Shown: positions 37,189 to 45,699 of the stretch, in pieces
How positions within the stretch are numbered: position 1 is the stretch's first letter
Layout of the letters: the number at the start of each line of letters is the position of its first letter
Source: Geodermatophilus pulveris
GTDB taxonomy: Bacteria; Actinomycetota; Actinomycetes; Mycobacteriales; Geodermatophilaceae
Direction: 5' to 3'
Assembly: GCF_900188375.1 (NCBI RefSeq)
Contig: NZ_FZOO01000011.1
Coordinates: 99,308-163,307 of the forward strand
Length of the DNA stretch: 64,000 nt
Translations under genes and position numbers: made by a program
The notes under the pieces: model-generated
The model's input: only the letters and a program-made list of their open reading frames with translations
What the model was told of the DNA's origin: nothing
Databases searched by the model: none

Positions 37189-38391
37189 GTGACGCCGGTG
37201 CTGCGCGCGACCGGGCTGACCAAGGTCTTCGGGACGCGGGAGCAGGAGGCGCTGCGGCTGGCCTCCGACGGTGTGGGGCGCGAGGAGATCCATCGGCGCA
37301 CGGGGGGCACGCTCGCCGTCCACGACGTGGGCTTCACCGTCGAGCGCGGGGAGCTGTTCGTCATCATGGGGTTGTCGGGGTCGGGGAAGTCGACGCTGGT
37401 CCGGCTGCTCAACCGGCTCATCGAGCCCAGCGCCGGCACGGTCGAGGTCGACGGCGAGGACCTGCGGGCGCTCAGCGACGCGGACCTGCGGACGCTGCGC
37501 AACGAGAAGGTCAGCATGGTGTTCCAGCACTTCGCGCTGCTCCCGCACCGCACCGTGCGGGAGAACGCGGCCTACGCGCTCAAGATCCGGGGGATCGGCG
37601 CGGCGGAGCAACGCGAGCGCGCCGACTGGGCGCTGCGCACGGTGGGGCTGCTGGAGCGGGCCGACGCGCGGCCCGACCAGCTCTCCGGCGGGATGCAGCA
37701 GCGGGTGGGCCTGGCCCGCGCGCTGGCCGCGGACTCCGAGGTGCTGCTCATGGACGAGCCGTTCTCTGCCCTGGACCCGCTCATCCGGCGCGACATGCAG
37801 GACCTGCTGGTGCGGCTGCAGACCGAGTTGCACAAGACGATCGTCTTCATCACGCACGACCTCAACGAGGCCATGCGGCTGGGCGACCGCATCCTGATGC
37901 TCAAGGACGGGCGGACGGTCCAGCTGGGCACCGGACCGGAGATCATCTCCGCGCCGGCCGACGACTACGTCGCCGACTTCACCTCCGACGTGGACCGCAC
38001 CCGAGTGCTCACCGCTGGTGACCTGCTGCGCGAGCCGCGGATGACCGCGCGGCTCGGACAGTCCACCGGCGACGTGCTGCGGGCCCTCGGTGCCGCGGAG
38101 GCCAACGGCGTGTACGTGCTCGACGCGGACCAGCGCATCGCGGGGGTGGCGCGCGACGACCTGCTCGCCCGCGCGCTGCAGGAGGGCCGGACGGCCGTCG
38201 GCCCGCGCGAGCTCGTCGGCGACTACGCCACGACCGCACCCGACCGTCCGCTGGTCGAGTTCGTCCACCTGGTCGGGCACCACCCGGTGCCGTTGGGGGT
38301 CGTGGACGACCATGGCCGGCTGATGGGCGTGGTGCCCCGTGCGGCGGTGCTCGACGCGCTGGCCGCCGTCCCCGCGCGACGGGGGGCGTGA
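37189..38391 (+). CDS. proV: glycine-betaine/proline ABC transporter ATPase
   Basis: A 400-residue ATPase. The first ~45 residues hold the ProV-type N-terminal extension (ALRLASDGVGREEIHRRTG). The cassette has Walker A GLSGSGKSTLVR, Q-loop VFQHFALLPHRTV, signature QLSGGMQQRVGLARAL, Walker B VLLMDEPFSALD and switch His ITHDLNEA. The C-terminus (about 285-400) carries CBS-like repeats (STGDVLRALGAAEANGVYVL), which sense ionic strength in OpuA relatives. Start GTG 37189 is two bases after the proX stop, and the stop overlaps proW. Confidence 0.93.
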   Translation: MTPVLRATGLTKVFGTREQEALRLASDGVGREEIHRRTGGTLAVHDVGFTVERGELFVIMGLSGSGKSTLVRLLNRLIEPSAGTVEVDGEDLRALSDADLRTLRNEKVSMVFQHFALLPHRTVRENAAYALKIRGIGAAEQRERADWALRTVGLLERADARPDQLSGGMQQRVGLARALAADSEVLLMDEPFSALDPLIRRDMQDLLVRLQTELHKTIVFITHDLNEAMRLGDRILMLKDGRTVQLGTGPEIISAPADDYVADFTSDVDRTRVLTAGDLLREPRMTARLGQSTGDVLRALGAAEANGVYVLDADQRIAGVARDDLLARALQEGRTAVGPRELVGDYATTAPDRPLVEFVHLVGHHPVPLGVVDDHGRLMGVVPRAAVLDALAAVPARRGA

Positions 38392-39311
38392 CGATGCCGG
38401 ACATCCCGCTCGGGCGGTGGGTCGCGGACCTCATCGACTGGCTGCTGGCCACGGTGCCGTGGCTGTTCGACGCCGTCTCGGCGGTCATGCAGGTCCTCGT
38501 CGACGGCCTGACCGAGGTGCTGGCGACGGCGCCGCCGGTGGTGTGGATCGCCGTCTTCACGCTGGTCGCCCTCGTGGTCCGCGGGCCGGGGCTGGCCCTC
38601 TACACGGTGCTGGCGTTCCTGCTCGTGGTCTCACTGGAGCTGTGGGTCGAGACGATGCAGACCCTCGCGCTGGTCCTGGTGGCGGCGGTGATCGCCACGG
38701 CCATCGGAGTGCCCATCGGCATCCTGGCGGCCCGGAACCACGCGGTCAGCGTCGTCGCTCGGCCGGTGCTGGACTCCATGCAGACGACGCCGGTGTTCGT
38801 GTACCTCATCCCGGCCGTGTTCTTCTTCGGCGTGGGCGTCGTGCCCGGGGTCGTGGCGACGATCCTGTTCGCCATCCCGCCCGGCGTGCGGCTGACCGAA
38901 CTCGGCATCCGGCAGGTCGACCGGGAGGTCGTGGAGGCGGCACACGCCTTCGGCGCCCGGCCCGGACAGATCCTGCGCGAGGTCCAGCTACCGCTCGCGC
39001 TGCCCTCGATCATGGCCGGCGTCAATCAGGTGATCATGCTGGCGTTGTCGATGGTGGTCACGGCCGGACTCCTCGGCGCCGCCGGACTGGGCGCGGTGGT
39101 GGTGCGGGCGGTGACGCAGCTCGACGTCGCCTCCGGGTTCGAGGGCGGTCTCGCGGTCGTCCTGCTCGCGATCTTCCTCGACCGGCTGACTGCGGGCTTC
39201 GGCCAACCCACGGCCCTGTCCCGGCTACTGCGTGCACGCACGCGCCGGAGTGCACGCCCCGTCGGGACGGAGGCGCCGGCCCCCCGGTCGAAGGAGCCGG
39301 TGGGCGCCTGA
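38388..39311 (+). CDS. proW: glycine-betaine/proline ABC transporter permease
   Basis: A 307-residue permease with six or more membrane segments. The BPD_transp_1 signature EAAHAFGARPGQILREVQLP carries the EAA loop that contacts ProV. The N-terminus (GRWVADLIDWLLATVPWLFD) agrees with ProW. Start GTG 38388 overlaps the proV stop (ATG 38394 is the alternative). With proX and proV it completes an osmoprotectant importer. A 35-residue polar tail ends it. Confidence 0.92.
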   Translation: MTMPDIPLGRWVADLIDWLLATVPWLFDAVSAVMQVLVDGLTEVLATAPPVVWIAVFTLVALVVRGPGLALYTVLAFLLVVSLELWVETMQTLALVLVAAVIATAIGVPIGILAARNHAVSVVARPVLDSMQTTPVFVYLIPAVFFFGVGVVPGVVATILFAIPPGVRLTELGIRQVDREVVEAAHAFGARPGQILREVQLPLALPSIMAGVNQVIMLALSMVVTAGLLGAAGLGAVVVRAVTQLDVASGFEGGLAVVLLAIFLDRLTAGFGQPTALSRLLRARTRRSARPVGTEAPAPRSKEPVGA

Positions 39312-39394
39312 CGTCGGAGCCGGATGTCAGGAGTTGTGTGCCGGGGCCGGTGGCCGGGGTGACAGGGACCCGCCCGCACCGCAGTCTGGGCGGC

Positions 39395-40336
39395 GTGAAG
39401 CTGCTGCTGCCGGACTCGCTGCCGCTGGACCCCGACCTGCCCGAGGGGGTCGAGGCGGTCCGCTACGCCGTCACGGGCCCGGTGCCCGACGAGCACCTGG
39501 ACGCCGAGGCGCTCGTCGTCTGGGGCAACCGGCCGGCCGACCTGCGGGCCGTGGCCGGCCGGATGCCTCGGCTGCGCTGGGTGCAGGCCCTCGCGGCCGG
39601 CCCGGACGCCGTCCTGGGCGCCGGCTTCCCGGACGACGTCCTGGTCACCTCCGGCCAGGGCCTGCACGACGGGCCGGTCACCGAGCACGCCCTCGCCCTG
39701 GTCCTGGCGCTGCTGCGCCGGCTGCCGGCCGCGGTCGCCGCGCAGGCCGAGCACCGCTGGGCCCGCGAGATCGGTGGGCTGCAGCCGCTGCACCCCGAGG
39801 GGGCGGTGACCACCCTGCTCGGCGCCCGGGTGCTGGTCTGGGGCTTCGGCAGCATCGGGCAGACCCTCGCCCCGCTGCTGCGCGGCCTCGGCGCGCACGT
39901 GCGGGGCGCCGCGCGCAGCGCCGGGGAGCGGGCCGGGTTCCCGGTCGTCGCCGAGGACCGGCTGGACGAGGAGCTGGCGCGCACCGACGTCCTGGTCATG
40001 GTGCTGCCCGCCACGCCGGACACCGAGCGCGCCCTGGACGCCGGCCGGCTGGCCGCCCTGCCGCGGCACGCGCTCGTGGTCAACGTGGGCCGCGGCTCCA
40101 CCGTCGACGAGCCCGCGCTGGTCGCGGCGCTGACCGAGGGCCGCCTCGGTGGCGCCGCCCTCGACGTCACCGCGGTGGAGCCGCTGCCGGCGGACTCCCC
40201 GCTGTGGGACGCCCCGGGCCTGCTGCTCACCCCGCACGCCGCGGGGGGCCGCCCGGTCGGCGCCGACGAGCTGGTGGGCGCCAACCTGGCCGCCCTGCTG
40301 GCCGGCCGCGAGCTGCGCAACGTGGTGCCGCGCTGA
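39395..40336 (+). CDS. D-2-hydroxyacid dehydrogenase (NAD(P))
   Basis: A 313-residue reductase. The NAD site is VLVWGFGSIGQTLAPLLRG. Catalytic residues are Arg in VVNVGRGSTVDE, Glu in TAVEPLPADSP and His in LLTPHAAGG. The N-terminal catalytic fold (RWVQALAAGPDAVL, LVTSGQGLHDGPVTEHAL) resembles phosphoglycerate or glyoxylate/hydroxypyruvate reductases. The GntR regulator follows after 85 bases, so it may belong to the sugar-acid cluster, but it could be independent. Start GTG 39395 has no strong ribosome site. Confidence 0.9.
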   Translation: MKLLLPDSLPLDPDLPEGVEAVRYAVTGPVPDEHLDAEALVVWGNRPADLRAVAGRMPRLRWVQALAAGPDAVLGAGFPDDVLVTSGQGLHDGPVTEHALALVLALLRRLPAAVAAQAEHRWAREIGGLQPLHPEGAVTTLLGARVLVWGFGSIGQTLAPLLRGLGAHVRGAARSAGERAGFPVVAEDRLDEELARTDVLVMVLPATPDTERALDAGRLAALPRHALVVNVGRGSTVDEPALVAALTEGRLGGAALDVTAVEPLPADSPLWDAPGLLLTPHAAGGRPVGADELVGANLAALLAGRELRNVVPR

Positions 40337-40352
40337 CCCCCGGACGAGGGGC

Positions 40353-40364
40353 ACTGTCGACAGT
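40353..40364. promoter_or_regulatory. palindromic operator upstream of gntR
   Basis: ACTGTCGACAGT is a perfect 12-bp palindrome of the form ACTGT-NN-ACAGT, 58 bases before the gntR start. The same core occurs at 41233-41244 ahead of the permease operon. FadR/GntR proteins bind short palindromes of this size, so autoregulation is likely. Confidence 0.65.
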
Positions 40365-40421
40365 CGCCACGTCGCCCCGCAGTCGCGCCGCTACGATGGC
40401 GGCCGACGAGGAGGCTGGTCG

Positions 40422-41081
40422 GTGAGCATCGAGTCGCTGTCGGCGCTGGACCGCAGCACGTTGCGGGAGCGGTCCCTGGAGGCCCTCCGGTCGGCCATCC
40501 TCTCCGGGAGGTACCGGCCCGGCGACCACCTCGGCGAGGTCGAGCTGGCCGGCTCGCTCGGGGTCAGCCGGGGCACCGTGCGGGAGGCCCTGCGGCACCT
40601 GCAGCAGGAGGGCCTGGTCACCGCCGGCACCCGCGGGATGCTGCGGGTCAACAGCCTCACCGCCATCGAGGTGCGCGAGCTCTTCCGCGTCCGCGCCGCC
40701 CTGGAGGGGCTCGCCGTCCGCGAGATCGTCGCCTCGCCGCGGCGTGCGGCCACCGCGGCCACCCTGCGCGCGGCGCTCGAGCGGCTCTCCGACGAGGACG
40801 AGCCGGCCGCGCGGATCGAGGCCGACCTCGGCTTCCACCTGCTGCTGTGCCGGCTGTCGGGCAACTCGATGCTGGTCGAGGCGTGGCAGCGACTCGAGGG
40901 GCGGATGCGCGTCGCCATCCTCGACGGGTCGGCCGCGCAGGCGCCGATGATGGCCCGCGACCGGCACGCCCCCATCGTCGACGCCATCGAGCGCGGGGAC
41001 GCCGACGCGGCGGTGCGGGTCGTCGACGAGCACATGACCGCGGCCGCCGAGCACTTCGCCGAGGCCACCGCGGCCTCCTGA
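40422..41081 (+). CDS. GntR-family regulator, FCD (FadR) subfamily
   Basis: A 219-residue regulator. The N-terminal winged helix (LRSAILSGRYRPGDHLGEVE, LAGSLGVSRGTVREALRHLQ, EGLVTAGTRGMLRV) is followed by an FCD ligand domain (FRVRAALEGLAVREI, DLGFHLLLCRLSGN, HAPIVDAIERGDADAAV, with His residues typical of the metal site). FCD ligands are usually carboxylic or sugar acids. It is followed by a GntP permease operon. GAGGAGG lies upstream of GTG 40422. Confidence 0.92.
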   Translation: MSIESLSALDRSTLRERSLEALRSAILSGRYRPGDHLGEVELAGSLGVSRGTVREALRHLQQEGLVTAGTRGMLRVNSLTAIEVRELFRVRAALEGLAVREIVASPRRAATAATLRAALERLSDEDEPAARIEADLGFHLLLCRLSGNSMLVEAWQRLEGRMRVAILDGSAAQAPMMARDRHAPIVDAIERGDADAAVRVVDEHMTAAAEHFAEATAAS

Positions 41082-41089
41082 GGGCCCTG

Positions 41090-41107
41090 CCCCGCACCGC
41101 TGCGGGG
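41090..41107 (+). terminator. hairpin after gntR
   Basis: CCCCGCA (41090-41096) and TGCGGGG (41101-41107) form a 7-bp stem with a four-base loop nine bases after the gntR stop. No T-run. It may separate gntR from the permease operon. Confidence 0.45.
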
Positions 41108-41228
41108 TCGCTGCAGGCGTGACCGCCGGACGGGCGTCGCGGTGACCCCACGTCCCTGAGCTGGGCGGATGCACCACCCTGGACGTGACCCTTGACACCG
41201 TGACGCGCACCACTCACCCTAGTTGGCA

Positions 41229-41248
41229 GTTGACTGTCAACAGTCAAC
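41229..41248. promoter_or_regulatory. extended palindromic operator before the permease operon
   Basis: GTTGACTGT-CA-ACAGTCAAC: nine-base perfect arms around a 2-bp centre, containing the same ACTGT-NN-ACAGT core as the site before gntR. A TTGACA at 41192-41197 lies about 30 bases upstream and could be a -35 element, so a bound repressor would cover the transcription start. The likely ligand-responsive binder is the adjacent GntR protein (inference). Confidence 0.7.
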
Positions 41249-41283
41249 CTCGACGCCCGTCCCCACCGCGTACGGAGACCACC

Positions 41284-41430
41284 ATGACCGAGCGGCACCC
41301 TGGACTGCGGGATCCCCGGCCCGACGCCCACCACCGGCACCACCCCGGCGCACGCCCGCCGGCCGCGCGCCTCCACCGCGGCGGCCCGCACGCCGCGGCG
41401 CCCGGCGCCGTCCGCCCGGAGGTGGACTGA
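41284..41430 (+). CDS. possible small His/Pro-rich leader protein ahead of gntP
   Basis: ATG 41284 follows a GGAG box and reads 48 residues rich in His, Pro, Ala and Arg, ending in a TGA two bases before the gntP GTG. The gntP ribosome site (GGAGG near 41418) lies inside it, so translation of this frame could couple to gntP. No homologous motif is recognised. It may be a leader peptide or chance open frame. Confidence 0.35.
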   Translation: MTERHPGLRDPRPDAHHRHHPGARPPAARLHRGGPHAAAPGAVRPEVD

Positions 41431-41431
41431 C

Positions 41432-42898
41432 GTGGCCGACACCACGTTGCTCCTGCTGAACATTGCGATCACGGTCGCCATCGTCGTCGGGCTCATCGTC
41501 TTCGCGAAGATCAACCCGGTCATCTCGCTGGTGATCGGGGCCCTCTATCTCGGCATCGCCGCGGGGCTGGGCTACGAGGGGACGACGACCGCCGTCGTCA
41601 CGGGCTTCGGCAACCTGATGGCCGAGGTGGGGCTGATCATCGGGTTCGGCGTGATGCTCGGGACCCTGTTGTCGGCCATGGGGACGCTCCACCGCGTCGT
41701 GGACGGGATGCTGCGCCTCATCGGGGCCGAGCGCTCCCCGTACGTCATCGGCCTGACCTCGGGGATCATCTTCCCCGCGATCTACTTCGACGTCGCGCTC
41801 GTGATCCTGGGGCCCATGGCCCGGTCGATCGCCCTGCGGACCGGGCTCAGCATCGCCCCGCTGGCCGGCGCGCTGGCCATCGGCCTCGAGGTGGCGCTCC
41901 TGATGGTCCCGCCCGGTGCCGCCGCGCTCGCCATCGCCGCCGCCCTCGACATCCCGCTCGGCACCATGCTGCTCTGGGGGATCCCCTTCGGCGTCGTGGT
42001 CATCGTCGTCTCCATCCTGCTGCACAGCCTGCTCATGCGCTTCACCTGGAACGACGAGAAGGACGACGACCCGCTGACCGACCCGGAGCACACCGGGGAG
42101 ATCGCCGGCTACGGCGGCCCGTCCGCCGCCGAGCCCACCGGCGGACAGCCGACCGCCCCGGGTGGCCAGCCGGCCGGGGAGCCGGGCCGTGGCGGCAGCG
42201 CGACGGCCGTCGCACACGACCCGCAGCCCGTCGGCACCGGGACGCCGGGCAGGCAACTGCCGCTGCCCGTGGCCCTGCTGCCGCTGCTGGTGCCGCTGGT
42301 GCTCATCGTGCTGGACACCACCACGAGCGCGTTCGGCGCGGAGGTGGGCCTGCTCGGGTTCCTCGGCAACCCCGTGGTGGCCCTCCTCATCGGATTGCTC
42401 GTGGGCACCGCTCTCGGCGTGCCGGCCCTGGGCCGGGAGGGCGTCGAAGAGGTGGTGGTGCGGGCCGCCGGAACCAGCGGCGTCATCCTGCTCTTCACCG
42501 GCGTCGCGGGATCGCTCGGGCAGGTCATCGCGGAGACCGACGTCGGGAACCTCGTGGCCGGCCTCTTCAGCGCCAACGCGGCCTACCCGCTCGTGCTGGC
42601 CTGGCTGGTCGCGGCGCTGCTGCGCCTCGCGCAGGGCTCCGGGTCCGTGGCTGCCATCACCGCGGCGCTCCTGCTGGCGCCGGTCGTCGGGAGCCTGGGG
42701 CTCAACCCGGTGCTCATCTGGCTGGCCGCCGCGTCCGGGGCCGCCTTCGGCGGACACGTCACCGACAACACGTTCTGGATCTTCAAGACGCTGCTGGGCC
42801 TGTCCGTGCGCGGCGCCTTCCAGGTCTACACGGTCGCCCAGGCGGTGCTGTCGTTCGTCGGCCTGGGCGCGGTCCTCGTGCTCGGCATCTTCGCCTGA
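41432..42898 (+). CDS. GntP-family gluconate/sugar-acid:H+ symporter
   Basis: A 488-residue permease with 12 or more hydrophobic segments: LLLNIAITVAIVVGLIV, GFGNLMAEVGLIIGFGVMLG, IFPAIYFDVALVILGPM, then after a 60-residue Gly/Pro-rich cytoplasmic loop (about 215-275) the second half with QGSGSVAAITAALLLAPVV and GGHVTDNTFWIFK. These are GntP signatures. The long central loop is larger than in most relatives. Neighbouring genes point to uptake of an aldonate-like acid. GGAGG at about 41418 precedes GTG 41432. Confidence 0.9.
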   Translation: MADTTLLLLNIAITVAIVVGLIVFAKINPVISLVIGALYLGIAAGLGYEGTTTAVVTGFGNLMAEVGLIIGFGVMLGTLLSAMGTLHRVVDGMLRLIGAERSPYVIGLTSGIIFPAIYFDVALVILGPMARSIALRTGLSIAPLAGALAIGLEVALLMVPPGAAALAIAAALDIPLGTMLLWGIPFGVVVIVVSILLHSLLMRFTWNDEKDDDPLTDPEHTGEIAGYGGPSAAEPTGGQPTAPGGQPAGEPGRGGSATAVAHDPQPVGTGTPGRQLPLPVALLPLLVPLVLIVLDTTTSAFGAEVGLLGFLGNPVVALLIGLLVGTALGVPALGREGVEEVVVRAAGTSGVILLFTGVAGSLGQVIAETDVGNLVAGLFSANAAYPLVLAWLVAALLRLAQGSGSVAAITAALLLAPVVGSLGLNPVLIWLAAASGAAFGGHVTDNTFWIFKTLLGLSVRGAFQVYTVAQAVLSFVGLGAVLVLGIFA

Positions 42899-42924
42899 CG
42901 GAATCGAACAAGGAGGAACACGTC

Positions 42925-43800
42925 ATGACCTCGCTGACCACACCACAGGCGGCACCCGCCGCCGGCGACCGGGCGGAGCGGATCGAGCGGATCCGCCAGG
43001 CCGCCTACCGGGTCCGCCGCAACGCCCTGGACATGGGGGAGGTGCAGGGGCAGGGCTACATCGGGCAGGCGCTGGGCGTGGCCGACGTCCTGGCCACCGT
43101 CTACACCGACCAGCTCCGGTACCGCCCGGAGGACCCGCACTGGCCCGACCGGGACCGGTTCCTGCTCTCCATCGGCCACTACGCCATCGCCCTCTACGCG
43201 GCGCTGGCCGAGGCCGGGACGATCCCGCTGGAGGAGCTGGAGACCTACGGCTCCGACGACTCCAGGCTCCCCATGTCGGCGATGGCCTCCTACACCCCGG
43301 GCGTGGAGATCTCCGGCGGGTCGCTGGGCCACGGGCTGCCCGTGGCCACCGGGATGGCCCTCGGGCTGCGCCACCAGGGCAACGGGGCGCGGGTGTTCAA
43401 CCTGCTCTCCGACGGGGAGCTCGACGAGGGCTCGACCTGGGAGGCCGCCCTGGCCTGCGCCCACCACGGTCTGGACAACGTCACCGCGATCGTCGACGTC
43501 AACGCGCTGCAGGCCGACGGCCCCACGGCCGGCGTGCTGCGCACCGAGCCGGTGACCGACAAGTGGCGGGCCTTCGGCTGGCACGCGCTGCGCGTCGACG
43601 GCAACGACGTCGCCGCGCTCGTCGACGCCTTCGACGAGCTCCGCGCGCACCGCGGCTCGCCGTCGGTGCTGATCTGCGACACCCGCATCGGCTGCGGCGT
43701 GCCGCTGCTCGAGGGCCGGGAGAAGGCCCACTTCATGCGGGTCGAGGCCCACGAGTGGCAGACCGCCCGCACCCAGCTCGAGGAAGGACTGGCCCGATGA
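42925..43800 (+). CDS. transketolase, N-terminal (TPP-binding) subunit
   Basis: A 291-residue half-transketolase. AYRVRRNALDMGEVQGQGYIG, SIGHYAIALYAALAEAG, SGGSLGHGLPVATGMALG and the TPP/Mg motif SDGELDEGSTWEAAL with NALQ are present. The first motif residue is Ser where most have Gly (GDG). It pairs with the downstream gene to form the heteromeric enzyme. GGAGG precedes ATG 42925. The stop overlaps the next start (ATGA). Confidence 0.92.
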   Translation: MTSLTTPQAAPAAGDRAERIERIRQAAYRVRRNALDMGEVQGQGYIGQALGVADVLATVYTDQLRYRPEDPHWPDRDRFLLSIGHYAIALYAALAEAGTIPLEELETYGSDDSRLPMSAMASYTPGVEISGGSLGHGLPVATGMALGLRHQGNGARVFNLLSDGELDEGSTWEAALACAHHGLDNVTAIVDVNALQADGPTAGVLRTEPVTDKWRAFGWHALRVDGNDVAALVDAFDELRAHRGSPSVLICDTRIGCGVPLLEGREKAHFMRVEAHEWQTARTQLEEGLAR

Positions 43801-44867
43801 CCAGCACCACGCCACGCAAGAAGCTGACCACCTCGGCGATGATCGCCTCGTTCGCCGACCCCGGTCAGCGCACCACCAGCGCGCCGTTCGGGCACGCGCT
43901 CAACCGGCTGGCCGAGCAGCGGCCCGAGATCGTCGGGCTGTCGGCGGACCTGGCCAAGTACACCGACATGCACGTGTTCCGCGACGCCCACCCGGACCGG
44001 TTCTTCCAGATGGGCATGGCCGAGCAGTCGCTGCTCGGGACGGCGGCCGGGCTGGCGGAGGTCGGGCTGGTGCCCTTCGCCTCCACCTACTCGGTGTTCG
44101 CCACCCGGCGGGCCTACGACTTCCTCTGCCTGGACATCGCCGAGCCGAACCTGAACGTCAACGTGGTGGGCGCGCTGCCGGGTCTCACCACCGGGTACGG
44201 GCCCAGCCACCAGGCCACCGAGGACCTCGCCATCCTCCGCGGCTGCCCCAACCTCACGATCGTCGACCCCTGCGACTCCGTCGACATCGAGCAGGCCGTG
44301 CCGGCGCTCGCCGACGCACCCGGCCCCACCTACCTCCGCCTCCTGCGGGGCGCGGTGCCGACCGTGCTCGACGAGTACGACTACCGGTTCGAGCTCGGGA
44401 AGGCCGCCGAGCTGCGCACCGGCCGGGACGTCGTCCTCGTCTCCACCGGGCTGATGACCATGCGGGCACTGCAGGCCGCGGCCCGGCTGGAAGCCGACCA
44501 CGTCGACGTCGCCGTCCTGCACGTGCCGACCATCAAGCCGCTGGACACCGAGGCGATCCTGGCCGCCGCGCGCACCGACCGGCTGCTGGTCACGTGTGAG
44601 AACCACACCGTCATCGGGGGCCTCGCCGAGTCGGTCGCCGCCACGCTGGCCTTCAACGGCGTGGGCACCCGCGTGGTGCCGATCGCGCTGCCCGACGAGT
44701 TCCTCGCCGCCGGCGCGCTGCCCACCCTGCACGACCGCTACGGGCTGTCGACCGACGCCGTCGTCGCCCGCGTCAAGGCCGAGCTCGGCGACGGGGACGC
44801 CGGCCGCCGCAGGCCCGCGGCCCCGCCCGCCGTGATGCCCGCCGACCCCGCCCCCGCCACCGCCTGA
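43797..44867 (+). CDS. transketolase, C-terminal subunit
   Basis: A 356-residue chain with the pyrimidine-binding and C-terminal domains: HALNRLAEQRPEIVGLSADL, FQMGMAEQSLLGTAAGLAEV (with the catalytic Glu), FATRRAYDFLCLDIAEPNLN, STGLMTMRALQAAARL and ENHTVIGGLAESVA. Start ATG 43797 overlaps the stop of the N-subunit. It completes a two-carbon transfer enzyme. Split transketolases in sugar-acid operons act on unusual keto sugars; the substrate here is not known. Confidence 0.92.
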   Translation: MTSTTPRKKLTTSAMIASFADPGQRTTSAPFGHALNRLAEQRPEIVGLSADLAKYTDMHVFRDAHPDRFFQMGMAEQSLLGTAAGLAEVGLVPFASTYSVFATRRAYDFLCLDIAEPNLNVNVVGALPGLTTGYGPSHQATEDLAILRGCPNLTIVDPCDSVDIEQAVPALADAPGPTYLRLLRGAVPTVLDEYDYRFELGKAAELRTGRDVVLVSTGLMTMRALQAAARLEADHVDVAVLHVPTIKPLDTEAILAAARTDRLLVTCENHTVIGGLAESVAATLAFNGVGTRVVPIALPDEFLAAGALPTLHDRYGLSTDAVVARVKAELGDGDAGRRRPAAPPAVMPADPAPATA

Positions 44868-44884
44868 CCCCCTGGAGGAACACC

Positions 44885-45646
44885 GTGTCCGTCACCGCCA
44901 AGACCGCCGTCGTCACCGGCGCCGGCTCCAGGCGCGGCATCGGCCGCGCCACCGCCCACACCCTCGCCGCCGCCGGCTGGAACGTCGCGATCCTCGACCT
45001 CGACGAGGCCAGCGCGAAGGAGGCCGCCCACGAGGTCGCCGAGCGCGCCGGTGTCCACGCCGTCGGCGTGGGGTGCGACATCACCGACGAGGCCTCCGTC
45101 GACGCCGCCCTGGCCGTCCTCGACGGCGCCCTGCCCCCGGTCGGCGCGCTGGTCAACAACGCCGGCATCACCTCACCGACGCCCTTCCTCGAGGTCACCG
45201 GCGAGGAGTGGGACCGCATCTTCGCCGTCAACGTGCGCGGCGCGTTCAACGTGACCCGCCGCGTCGCGCCCGGCATGGCCGAGCGGGGCTTCGGCCGCGT
45301 CGTCTTCCTCTCCTCGGTCTCGGCCGAGCGCGGCGGCGGCGTCTTCGGCGGGGTCGCCTACTCCGCGGCCAAGGCCGCCGAGCTCGGCTTCACCCGGGCC
45401 CTGGCCCGCGAGCTCGGCCCGCACGGCGTGACGGTCAACGCCGTGGCGCCGGGGCTCATCGACACCGACATCACCGGCGGCGCCCTGGAGGGCGAGCGCA
45501 AGCAGCAGCTGGTCGCCGGCATCCCGGTCGGCCGCACCGGCCGGGTCGCCGACGTCGCCGACCTCATCGCCTACCTGTGCCGGGAGGAGACCGGCTACGT
45601 CACCGGGGTCACCTACGACGTGAACGGCGGCTCGCACATCCACTGA
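44885..45646 (+). CDS. short-chain dehydrogenase/reductase (FabG-like)
   Basis: A 253-residue SDR. The cofactor site is VVTGAGSRRGIGRATAHTLA, then NNAGITSPTPFLEV. The Ser of SSVSAERGGG and the YSAAKAAELGF Tyr/Lys complete the catalytic triad; the C-terminus (YVTGVTYDVNGG) is typical. The GTG start at 44885 follows a GGAGG 17 bases after the transketolase stop. It probably oxidises or reduces the acid handled by the operon. A strong terminator follows. Confidence 0.9.
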   Translation: MSVTAKTAVVTGAGSRRGIGRATAHTLAAAGWNVAILDLDEASAKEAAHEVAERAGVHAVGVGCDITDEASVDAALAVLDGALPPVGALVNNAGITSPTPFLEVTGEEWDRIFAVNVRGAFNVTRRVAPGMAERGFGRVVFLSSVSAERGGGVFGGVAYSAAKAAELGFTRALARELGPHGVTVNAVAPGLIDTDITGGALEGERKQQLVAGIPVGRTGRVADVADLIAYLCREETGYVTGVTYDVNGGSHIH

Positions 45647-45655
45647 GCGGCAACG

Positions 45656-45692
45656 GCGCGGCCCGCCTCGCCACGGGGGAGGCGGGCCGCGC
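45656..45692. terminator. 14-bp hairpin between convergent genes
   Basis: GCGCGGCCCGCCTC (45656-45669) pairs fully with GAGGCGGGCCGCGC (45679-45692) around a nine-base loop. It lies between the SDR stop and the end of the minus-strand pseudogene, serving as terminator for both strands. Confidence 0.8.
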
Positions 45693-45699
45693 CGCGTGC

